Positions 52,922-60,002 of a stretch of DNA of 64,000 bases are shown here, one piece after another. How positions within the stretch are numbered: position 1 is the first letter of the stretch; the number at the start of each line of letters is the position of its first letter. The notes below the pieces were generated by a model. The model was not told where the DNA came from and did not search any database. It saw nothing but the letters and a program-made list of their open reading frames with translations. The stretch is from Nocardia mikamii NBRC 108933 (GTDB lineage Bacteria > Actinomycetota > Actinomycetes > Mycobacteriales > Mycobacteriaceae). The stretch spans positions 310,001 to 374,000 of the forward strand of contig NZ_BDCM01000003.1 in the NCBI RefSeq assembly GCF_001613505.1. Reading direction: 5' to 3'. The translations under genes and the position numbers were made by a program.

Positions 52922-52976
52922 TCGGACGAGGCCCGGAGGCGGCAGCTTGCGTAACCACGGAGGGCCCCGATCATGC
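52916..52976. repeat. single inverted-arm copy of the 72-bp array core
   Basis: Perfect 10-bp inverted arms, GCATGATCGG (52916-52925) and CCGATCATGC (52967-52976), enclose 52934-52964. That stretch matches the core of the array at 46225-46460 in reverse orientation with one base change (T for C at 52947). The element occupies the ipdB-ipdC junction and contains the last bases of ipdB and the ipdC start codon. Read from ATG 52918 it forms a 21-codon frame. Confidence 0.85.
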
Positions 52977-54082
52977 CCGATGAACACAGCGTGAGCCGGC
53001 TGCGGACTCCGCTGACCGAACTGGTCGGCATCGAGCATCCGATCGTGCAGACCGGAATGGGCTGGGTGGCCGGGCCACGCCTGGTGGCGGCGACCTCCCA
53101 GGCCGGCGGCCTCGGCATTCTGGCCTCGGCCACGATGACCTACGCCGAACTCGAGGCGGCCATCGCGAAGACCAAGGCGCACACCGACAAACCGTTCGGT
53201 GTGAACATCCGCGCCGATGCCTCCGACGCCGCCGAACGCATCGAACTGCTGATCCGCGAGAAGGTCCGGGTCGCCTCGTTCGCGCTGGCCCCGAAGAAGG
53301 AGCTCATCGCGCGGCTCAAGGACGCCGGCGTGGTGGTGGTGCCCTCGATCGGCGCCGCCAAGCATGCGGTGAAGGTGGCCTCGTGGGGCGCCGACGCGGT
53401 GATCGTGCAGGGCGGCGAGGGCGGCGGGCACACCGGTCCGGTGGCCACCACGCTGCTGTTGCCCTCGGTACTCGACGCGGTCGACATTCCGGTGATCGCC
53501 GCCGGCGGCTTCTTCGACGGCCGCGGACTGGCGGCCGCGCTCGCCTACGGCGCCGCGGGCGTGGCGATGGGCACCCGCTTCCTGCTCACCCAGGACAGCA
53601 GCGTGCCCGACGAGGTGAAACAGGAGTATCTGCGCCGCGGACTGCAGGACACCGTCGTCTCACTGAAGGTGGACGGCATGCCGCATCGGGTGCTCAACAC
53701 CGATCTGGTGGACCGGCTGGAACATTCGGGCAGCTGGCGCGGACTGTCCGCCGCGGTCGCCAATGCCGCGAAGTTCAAATCGATGACCGGCATGAAATGG
53801 TCCACCATGGTCCGCGACGGTCTGGCGATGCGAAAGGCCAAGGACCTCACCTGGTCTCAGGTGATCATGGCGGCCAATACTCCGATGCTGCTCAAGGCCG
53901 GTCTGGTCGAGGGCAATACGCAGGCCGGTGTGCTGGCCGCGGGACAGGTCACCGGAATCATCGACGATCTGCCCACCGTGCAAGAACTCATCGACCGCAT
54001 CATCGACGATGCGGTCGCGCGGATCGACACGATCGCCGCGCTCCGAGACGGCGCCGCGGCGACCCCCGGCGCGTCCGCGTAA
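52973..54082 (+). CDS. ipdC: IpdC, flavin-dependent oxidoreductase of ring C/D breakdown
   Basis: A 369-residue nitronate-monooxygenase-like TIM barrel matching Rv3553. FMN/substrate motifs are PIVQTGMGWVAGPRLVAATS near residue 22, IVQGGEGGGHTGPVATTLLL near 143, and IPVIAAGGFFDGRGLAAALA near 173. IpdC works with EchA20 and IpdAB to convert the indane-dione CoA intermediate; it is thought to introduce or remove a ring double bond. The ATG at 52973 lies in the right arm of the inserted repeat; its N-terminal MPDEHSVSRL may be partly supplied by it. Confidence 0.88.
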   Translation: MPDEHSVSRLRTPLTELVGIEHPIVQTGMGWVAGPRLVAATSQAGGLGILASATMTYAELEAAIAKTKAHTDKPFGVNIRADASDAAERIELLIREKVRVASFALAPKKELIARLKDAGVVVVPSIGAAKHAVKVASWGADAVIVQGGEGGGHTGPVATTLLLPSVLDAVDIPVIAAGGFFDGRGLAAALAYGAAGVAMGTRFLLTQDSSVPDEVKQEYLRRGLQDTVVSLKVDGMPHRVLNTDLVDRLEHSGSWRGLSAAVANAAKFKSMTGMKWSTMVRDGLAMRKAKDLTWSQVIMAANTPMLLKAGLVEGNTQAGVLAAGQVTGIIDDLPTVQELIDRIIDDAVARIDTIAALRDGAAATPGASA

Positions 54083-54106
54083 CCGAAAGAGGTTCGGTCG
54101 CAACGA

Positions 54107-54145
54107 CACAGGCCGCCTCGCCGACATCCGGCGGGGCGGCCTGTG
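54107..54145. terminator. 17-bp hairpin between ipdC and the convergent CMD gene
   Basis: Stem 54107-54123 pairs with 54129-54145 (one wobble), with a five-base ACATC loop. It sits between convergent stops. Neither flank is T-rich, but its stability suggests a bidirectional terminator. Confidence 0.65.
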
Positions 54146-54154
54146 CGGTTCCGG

Positions 54155-54793
54155 CTACTCCCCCGACAGATCGGCCGACAGGTCGCGGACCTGCACACCC
54201 TCCGGAATCTGCACCTCCGCGACGGGTTCCGGGCGATCGTCGAATTCCAGCCGCAGGGCGCGGCACATGGTGGCGTGCATGTCGTACAGCGCCGTGATGT
54301 AGGTCAGTTCCAGGATTTCCGGATCGCTGAGGTTGGCTCGCAGGACCGCGAACACTTCGTCGGGCACCCGGCCGCCGTCGTGGACCAGGCAGTCGGTGTA
54401 GGCCAGGATCGCGCGTTCGAGTTCGGAGAAACAGTCGCTGATCTGCCAGGACGGGATGGCCGCGATCTTCTCCTCGGGCGCGCCCAGGGAACGCATCTGC
54501 TTACAGTGCTGGGAGAACACGAACTGACTACCGCGCGCGTATCCGGCGCGGCACTGCCCCAGTTCGCGCAGCAGTGGATCCAGGCGTGAGTTGCGGTAGA
54601 CGGCGAATCCCCGGACCGCGTGCCGGAACACCTCGGGTGACTGCGCGAAGACGGTCCACCAGTCGCCGGGCGTGGCGTGGACGGTGCCGTGGTCGACGGC
54701 CGGGTCGCGGTCGGGCCCGAACAGGCGGTCGTAGTAGAACAGGATTCGCTCGTCGGTGACTTCGGCGCGCGGGACTTCACGCAGGCGGGGCAT
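54155..54793 (-). CDS. carboxymuconolactone decarboxylase-family protein
   Basis: A 212-residue protein of the CMD/AhpD-like fold: the core helix pair RAGYARGSQFVFSQHCKQMR then LGAPEEKIAAIPSW near residues 85-120, followed by FSELERAILAYTDCLV and LSDPEILELTYITALYDM. The AhpD CxxC pair is reduced to one Cys, so a peroxidase role is unlikely; a decarboxylase or lyase role is possible. It follows the VOC gene by 43 bp on the same strand. It may act on a late ring-cleavage product, which is inference from position only. Confidence 0.72.
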   Translation of the reverse strand: MPRLREVPRAEVTDERILFYYDRLFGPDRDPAVDHGTVHATPGDWWTVFAQSPEVFRHAVRGFAVYRNSRLDPLLRELGQCRAGYARGSQFVFSQHCKQMRSLGAPEEKIAAIPSWQISDCFSELERAILAYTDCLVHDGGRVPDEVFAVLRANLSDPEILELTYITALYDMHATMCRALRLEFDDRPEPVAEVQIPEGVQVRDLSADLSGE

Positions 54794-54836
54794 GCTTCGA
54801 ACCTCTCGGTAGTGCGGTTTCGCGGCTGGTGGGTGA

Positions 54837-55403
54837 TCAGAGTTCGGCGGCGGCGTGGCGGTCGGCGGCGGTCTTCGGCTCGTGCGATACGTCTGCCTCG
54901 GTGAAAGTCCGGGTCCAGCAAGCGAATTCGAGCAGCACCCCGTCCGGGTCCTGGAAGTAGAACGACCGCACGAAGGTTCCGGGGTGCACATCCCGGGAAA
55001 CTCCCGCGGGGCTGTCGTCGTGGTTGAGGACCCGGCTGACCTTGATGCCCTCGGCCCGCACCCGCTGGTAGTAGTCGTCGAATCGTTCCGGCGGCACGGC
55101 GAAGGCCACGTGGTTCATCGAGCCCACGCCACTCACCAACTCCCCTTCGTCCGGCAGTCCCTTGGGCGCGGCCAGTCCGGGGGTGGCATCGGGCGCGTCG
55201 GCGAGCCAGAAGAAGGCGATGGTGTTGCCGCCGCCGCAGTCGAAGAAGAAGTGCTGACCGAGGTTGTGCGGCAATTCGATGGTTTTGACCAACGGCATGC
55301 CCAGCGTGCCGGAGTAGAACTCGATCGTCCGGCGCATATCGGAGCACACCAGGGCCAGATGGTTGATTCCGCGTAGTTCGTATTTCGGGTTGGCGGCGCT
55401 CAT
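54837..55403 (-). CDS. VOC superfamily dioxygenase/isomerase-like protein
   Basis: A 188-residue VOC protein: GINHLALVCSDMRRTIEFYS with the first metal His, FFFDCGGGNTIAFFWL, NHVAFAVPPERFDDYYQRV with a second His, and FYFQDPDGVLLEFACW with the metal Glu. The full His/His/Glu set suggests an active metal site. A single pair of beta-alpha modules indicates a dimeric enzyme. It leads the VOC-CMD pair and is divergent from a TetR gene; a TGACA/TGTCA palindrome lies in the shared promoter region. Confidence 0.75.
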   Translation of the reverse strand: MSAANPKYELRGINHLALVCSDMRRTIEFYSGTLGMPLVKTIELPHNLGQHFFFDCGGGNTIAFFWLADAPDATPGLAAPKGLPDEGELVSGVGSMNHVAFAVPPERFDDYYQRVRAEGIKVSRVLNHDDSPAGVSRDVHPGTFVRSFYFQDPDGVLLEFACWTRTFTEADVSHEPKTAADRHAAAEL

Positions 55404-55491
55404 TGCAGTCCTTCCGCTGTGGTGCCGATTCGACCTCCGTGACGGGTCCGCACCATTACGGTGAGCTGGGATTCTCCCAGTTGAACTGACT

Positions 55492-55505
55492 TGACAGTCA
55501 TGTCA
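55492..55505. promoter_or_regulatory. TetR-type operator candidate
   Basis: TGACAGTCATGTCA is a perfect 5-bp inverted repeat around GTCA, located 88 bp before the VOC gene and 21 bp before the TetR GTG. It fits a TetR dimer site that controls both directions. Confidence 0.6.
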
Positions 55506-55526
55506 TGTTCGTGGATAGTTTGAGCC

Positions 55527-56162
55527 GTGCCGAAGTCATCTGTCAATAGCGCGCCCACCCCCGTCGACAATCTGACGCCGCGGGGGCGCAAGACACGCGA
55601 CGCATTGCTGGACGCGGCGCGCAAGGTGTTCGAGACCGTCGGATTCCTCGATACGCGAGTGGAACAGATCAGCGAGGAGGCAGGCGTCTCCTACGGCACC
55701 TTCTACCGCTACTTCGAATCCAAGGACCATGTGTTCGGCGAGCTGAGCACGCGGTTGTTCGAAGATATGCACCGCCGCGAACCCGCGCCCGCGGAGCTCT
55801 CGCCGGCCGCCCGGCTCATCGCGGCCAACCGGTCCTATTACGCGGCCTACCGGCGCAACGCCCGGATGATGGCGATCGTCGAGCAGGTCGCGACCTTCAA
55901 CGAGGAGTTCCGGCAGCTGCGCCACGAACATCGGCGCCGGCTCATCGATCGCACCGCGCAGGCGATCGCCCGCTGGCAGCGCGAGGGGCTGGTCCGCGCG
56001 TCGCTGGATCCGGAACTGGCGGCCCGGGCCATGTCCGCGATGGTCGACCACACGCTGTACCTGTGGCTGATCCAGGGCGAGGACGCCGATGAGCACGCGT
56101 TGCTGGAAACCCTCGACCAGATGTCGGTCAGCGCACTCGGGCTCGACCCGGACGAGAAATAA
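55527..56162 (+). CDS. TetR family transcriptional regulator
   Basis: A 211-residue TetR regulator: TRDALLDAARKVFETVGFLD, then VEQISEEAGVSYGTFYRYFE as the HTH (residues 20-70), and a helical ligand domain with RLIAANRSYYAAYRRNARMM. It is not KstR or KstR2 by sequence. It precedes the CoA-transferase/APH operon by 34 bp on the same strand, so it probably controls that operon, itself and the divergent VOC-CMD pair through the 55492-55505 palindrome. Acyl-CoA ligands are common for such regulators. Confidence 0.82.
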   Translation: MPKSSVNSAPTPVDNLTPRGRKTRDALLDAARKVFETVGFLDTRVEQISEEAGVSYGTFYRYFESKDHVFGELSTRLFEDMHRREPAPAELSPAARLIAANRSYYAAYRRNARMMAIVEQVATFNEEFRQLRHEHRRRLIDRTAQAIARWQREGLVRASLDPELAARAMSAMVDHTLYLWLIQGEDADEHALLETLDQMSVSALGLDPDEK

Positions 56163-56196
56163 CGCATCCGTCCGGGGACATATCTCAGGAGGCAGT

Positions 56197-57489
56197 ATGA
56201 GAACGGACCCACCGACCACCGCGCATCCCGAAGCGCACGACCGCGCGGCCGAGGCCGCGCACGGGGCGGCCGGACCGCTCGACGGCTTCCGTGTGCTCGA
56301 GCTGGGTACGTTGATCGCGGGGCCGTACTGCGGACGCCTGCTCGGTGATATGGGCGCCGACGTCATCAAGATCGAAGCGCCGGATCGTCCCGACCCCCTT
56401 CGTGATTGGGGTCAGGCGGCCGGCGGCCACCAGTATTTCTGGACCGTGCACGCCCGCAACAAGCGGTGTGTGAGTCTCGATCTGCGCGTTCCGGCGGGAC
56501 GCGACATCTTCCTGGAACTGGCCCGCACGGCCGATGTCGTCGTGGAGAGTTTCCGGCCCGGCACGCTGGAGCGCTGGGGTATCGGCTACGACCTGCTCAG
56601 CGAGCTGAATCCGGGGCTGGTGCTGGCCCGCGTCTCCGGCTACGGGCAGACCGGGCCGTACGCGTCACGGGCGGGTTACGCGTCGGTGGCCGAGGGCATC
56701 AGCGGACTGCGCCACCTCAACGGATTCCCGGGACAGGCGCCGCCGCGCATGGCGTTGTCGCTGGGCGACAGCCTGGCCGGGCTGTTCGCCTTCCAGGGTG
56801 TGCTCGCGGCGCTGCTGGTGCGGGAGCGGACCGGGCGCGGGCAGGTGGTCGACGCGGCACTGACCGAGGCGTCGCTGGCGATCCAGGAGTCCACGGTTCC
56901 GGACTTCCACAAGACCGGACATGTGCGCCAGCCCTCGGGCACCCGGCTGGACCGGGTGGCGCCGTCGAATCTGTACCGGGCCAAGGACGGGCTGTGGGTC
57001 ATCATCGCGGCCAATCAGGACACCGTCTTCGGGCGGCTGGCGACCGCGATGGGCCGGCCCGAACTCGCTTCCGACCCAAGGTATTCCACCCATTCCGCGC
57101 GGGGTGAACGGCAGGACGAACTCGACGAGATGATCGCGGCATGGGCCGGAGATTTCACCGCCGCCGATCTGATCGATCTGCTGAATCGGCACGGCGTGGT
57201 CGCGGGCCCGGTGAACACCGTCGCCGAGGTGATGGCGGATCCGCAGTTCACCGCGCGCGGCATCTTCGTCGACCACGTCGATCCGTCCGTCGGACGCGAC
57301 GACGCCGGATACGATCCCGTCCCGGTCAAGGGTGTCGGCGTGGTGCCGCGGCTCAGCGCCACCTCCGGCGGTGTGCGCTGGGGTGGTCCGAGCCGGCCGG
57401 GCACGCATACCGACGAGGTACTGGGAGAGCTGCTCGGGTACGACTCCGACCGGCTGGCCGGATTGCGCGGCGAAGGCACGATCGGATGA
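56197..57489 (+). CDS. CaiB/BaiF family CoA-transferase (class III)
   Basis: A 430-residue family III CoA-transferase. FRVLELGTLIAGPYCGRLLG near residue 30 and GADVIKIEAPDRPDPLRDWG near 52 open the fold; the catalytic Asp is expected in MALSLGDSLAGLFAFQ near residue 190. It moves CoA between carboxylic acids and so could activate the pathway substrate. AGGAGG before ATG 56197 is a strong binding site. Its stop overlaps the next gene as ATGA. It opens an operon of five coupled genes. Confidence 0.88.
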   Translation: MRTDPPTTAHPEAHDRAAEAAHGAAGPLDGFRVLELGTLIAGPYCGRLLGDMGADVIKIEAPDRPDPLRDWGQAAGGHQYFWTVHARNKRCVSLDLRVPAGRDIFLELARTADVVVESFRPGTLERWGIGYDLLSELNPGLVLARVSGYGQTGPYASRAGYASVAEGISGLRHLNGFPGQAPPRMALSLGDSLAGLFAFQGVLAALLVRERTGRGQVVDAALTEASLAIQESTVPDFHKTGHVRQPSGTRLDRVAPSNLYRAKDGLWVIIAANQDTVFGRLATAMGRPELASDPRYSTHSARGERQDELDEMIAAWAGDFTAADLIDLLNRHGVVAGPVNTVAEVMADPQFTARGIFVDHVDPSVGRDDAGYDPVPVKGVGVVPRLSATSGGVRWGGPSRPGTHTDEVLGELLGYDSDRLAGLRGEGTIG

Positions 57490-58397
57490 CCGCCGTCGAC
57501 ATCCGCGAGGTGGGACCGCGCGACGGTCTGCAGATCGAGGAGCCGATTCCCACCGAAGCCAAACTCGCCTTCATCGACGCGCTCGTCGCCACCGGCGTGC
57601 GCCGGATCGAGGTCACGTCGTTCGTCTCGCCCCGCGCGATACCCGCCCTCGCCGATGCCGAAGCCGTTGCCGCACAACTGGACCGGTGGCCGTGCGTGGA
57701 GTTCTCCGCCCTGGTCGCAGGGCTCGGCGGGGTGCGGCGCGCCCTCGCCGCCGGTGTGCACCGGCTGGAGTACGTCGTGTCGGCGTCCGATGGGCACAGC
57801 CGGGCGAACGTGGGACGCGACAGCGCTGAATCGATCGCTCTCATCGACCCCATCGCCGAACAGGTTCACGCGGTCGGCGGGCAACTCGAGGTGATCATCG
57901 CCATCGCCTTCGACTGCCCGTTCGACGGCCGCACGCCGCCGGATCGGGTGGCCGAGATCGCCGCGCGGGCAGTGGCTTCCGGCGCCGATTCGCTCGCCGT
58001 CGCCGACACCGTCGGCACCGCCTCGCCCGTCCGCACCGCGGATGTGATCGACCGAGTGCGTGCGGCGGCGCCCGATACCGAACTCGGCATACATCTGCAC
58101 AACACGCGCGGGCAGGGACTCGCCAATGCCTGGGCCGCCTACGAACACGGCATCCGCCGATTCGATTCCGCCGCAGGCGGTCTCGGCGGATGCCCGTTCG
58201 CCCCCGGTGCGAGCGGCAATATCGCGACCGAGGAATTGGCCTATCTGTTCGACGACGGCGGCATCGAGACCGGCATCGACATCGACCGGGCGCTGGACGC
58301 CGCCCGGCTGATCTCGCGCCTGCTCGGCAAATCCGCCGGCAGCAATCTGCTCACCGCGGGCGGTCGCCTGCGGCCCAGCAACGCGGCATCACACTGA
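57486..58397 (+). CDS. HMG-CoA lyase-like aldolase
   Basis: A 303-residue DRE-TIM metallolyase: IREVGPRDGLQIEEPIPTEA at the start, FVSPRAIPALADAE, HLHNTRGQGLANAWAA with the metal His pair, and GGLGGCPFAPGASGNIATEE with the HMG-CoA-lyase Cys. The family cleaves 3-hydroxy-3-methylacyl-CoA to acetyl-CoA and a ketone or keto acid. Both metal sites and Cys are intact. Overlap with the CoA-transferase suggests that the two act in sequence. The true substrate is probably a longer 3-hydroxyacyl-CoA in this operon (inference). Confidence 0.87.
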   Translation: MTAVDIREVGPRDGLQIEEPIPTEAKLAFIDALVATGVRRIEVTSFVSPRAIPALADAEAVAAQLDRWPCVEFSALVAGLGGVRRALAAGVHRLEYVVSASDGHSRANVGRDSAESIALIDPIAEQVHAVGGQLEVIIAIAFDCPFDGRTPPDRVAEIAARAVASGADSLAVADTVGTASPVRTADVIDRVRAAAPDTELGIHLHNTRGQGLANAWAAYEHGIRRFDSAAGGLGGCPFAPGASGNIATEELAYLFDDGGIETGIDIDRALDAARLISRLLGKSAGSNLLTAGGRLRPSNAASH

Positions 58398-58428
58398 GCC
58401 GCACGAGAACGACCCGGAGGTCCTTCGC

Positions 58429-58818
58429 ATGGATGAACTGGCCGACCGCTTCTTCGCCGCGGTCAGCGCGGGCGATACCGCGGCGCTGACCGCGCTGTAC
58501 GCGCCCGACGCCCGGATCTGGCACAACGACAAGAACACCGAGGAGACCGTCACCGAGAACCTCCGGGTGCTGCGCTGGCTCTCGCGGACGGTGGAAAACC
58601 TACGGTACGAGGATATTCGGCGCCACGTGCTGACCGACGGCTTCGCTCAGCAGCATGTCGTGCGGGGCCATCTGCCCGGCCACGGCGATCTGGAGGTCCC
58701 CGCGAGCCTGTTCGTGCGGGTCCGGGACGGGCGCATCACCAGGATCGACGAATATGTCGACTCGGCGGCTACGCAGCCGCTGCGCGAGGTGTCGGCGACG
58801 AAGGGAGGTTACCGGTGA
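58429..58818 (+). CDS. SnoaL/NTF2-like protein
   Basis: A 129-residue NTF2-fold protein: MDELADRFFAAVSAGDTAAL, IWHNDKNTEETVTENLRVLR, then VPASLFVRVRDGRITRIDEY. Members act as isomerases, hydratases or dehydratases; no catalytic set can be assigned, although His/Asp in IWHND line the usual pocket. GGAGG eight bases before the ATG supports the start. It is coupled to the acyl-CoA dehydrogenase gene, whose GTG overlaps this stop. Confidence 0.72.
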   Translation: MDELADRFFAAVSAGDTAALTALYAPDARIWHNDKNTEETVTENLRVLRWLSRTVENLRYEDIRRHVLTDGFAQQHVVRGHLPGHGDLEVPASLFVRVRDGRITRIDEYVDSAATQPLREVSATKGGYR

Positions 58819-60002
58819 TGTCGGTCAACCGCCCCGAGGGCGAGATCTCCGAATCGGCCGCGCGCATGCGCACATTCATCGATACCGAGGTCGTTCCCGC
58901 GGAGCCGGCGCTGGCCCGCGAGGACGACACCGCACACGCCACCCTCGCCCGCTTGAAGGAGCGGGCGAAGGAACTGGACCTGTGGGCGCTGGGCCATCCG
59001 GCCGAACTCGGTGGTGGCGGTGTGCCGTTCCTCGACTTCGTCTATCTGAACGAGATCATCGGCCGTTCCGAATTCGGCATGCTGGCCGTCGGTTCGGTCT
59101 CCATGCAGGACACGCTCATGCTGTACCGGCACGGCACCGAGGAACAGCGAGCCCGCTGGATTCCGCCCATGGTCGCCGGCGACATCCTGCCGTCGGTCGG
59201 TCTCACCGAACCCGAGGTCGCCGGATCCGATCCCACTTTGATCGCCACCGCCGCCGAACTGGATGGCGACACGTGGATCATCAACGGGCACAAGTGGTTC
59301 ACGACGGGCGCCGCCCAGGCGGCGTACTGCACCGTCTTCGCGCGGACCGAACCCGAATCGGTGCCGCGCCACTCCCGGATCAGCGCGATCATCGTCCCGA
59401 CCGACACCCCGGGCTTCGAGATCGTCCGCTCCATCCCGACCATGGGGCACGATCCGAGCGATCACTACGAGGTGCGGCTCACCGATGTGCGGGTGCCGGC
59501 GGCGAACCTGCTGGGCGAACGCGGTCAGGGTTTCGTGGTGGCACAGGACCGGCTCGGTCCCGGCCGGATCTTCCACTGCATGCGGTGGCTCGGCCAGGCC
59601 CAGCGTGCCTACGAGCTGATGTGCGAGCGCGCGAATACCCGCTACGTGCACGGATCGTTGCTCGCCGAGAAGGGCGAAATCCACCGGTACATCGCCGAAT
59701 CCGCGGCCGAGATCCATGCGGCCCGGCTGATGACGCTCGACGCCGCCCGCGCCATGGATGCCGGTGAGGACTACCGGGTGCGGGTCGGGTTGATCAAGTT
59801 CTGGGGTGCGCGGATGCTGCACAATGTGATCGATCGCGCCATCCAGGTACACGGGGCCCTCGGGCTGACCGCCGATACCCCGCTGGAGCGGATGTACCGT
59901 CAGGCCCGCTACGCCCGGGTATACGACGGCCCCGACGAGGTCCATCGCATGTCGACCGCGCGCCGGTTGCTGCGCTCCCCCGAGGCGGCGCCGTGGCTGT
60001 GA
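58815..60002 (+). CDS. acyl-CoA dehydrogenase, ACAD10/11-like
   Basis: A 395-residue acyl-CoA dehydrogenase: LTEPEVAGSDPTLIATAAEL near residue 135, TWIINGHKWFTTGAAQAAYC near 153, AIQVHGALGLTADTPLERMY and YDGPDEVHRMSTARRLL at the end. The PDEVH ending and the NGHKWFTTGA pattern are typical of the group that includes human ACAD10/ACAD11. The next gene is an APH-type kinase, the domain fused to ACAD in the human proteins. Either GTG 58815 or ATG 58818 may start it; a GGGAGG suits both. Its stop overlaps the kinase gene. Confidence 0.85.
   Translation: MMSVNRPEGEISESAARMRTFIDTEVVPAEPALAREDDTAHATLARLKERAKELDLWALGHPAELGGGGVPFLDFVYLNEIIGRSEFGMLAVGSVSMQDTLMLYRHGTEEQRARWIPPMVAGDILPSVGLTEPEVAGSDPTLIATAAELDGDTWIINGHKWFTTGAAQAAYCTVFARTEPESVPRHSRISAIIVPTDTPGFEIVRSIPTMGHDPSDHYEVRLTDVRVPAANLLGERGQGFVVAQDRLGPGRIFHCMRWLGQAQRAYELMCERANTRYVHGSLLAEKGEIHRYIAESAAEIHAARLMTLDAARAMDAGEDYRVRVGLIKFWGARMLHNVIDRAIQVHGALGLTADTPLERMYRQARYARVYDGPDEVHRMSTARRLLRSPEAAPWL

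Noticed and set aside
55527..56162. TetR gene as KstR2
   Set aside because: Its HTH and ligand domain do not match the KstR2 sequence as I remember it, and its nearby palindrome is TGACA/TGTCA, not CAAG/CTTG.
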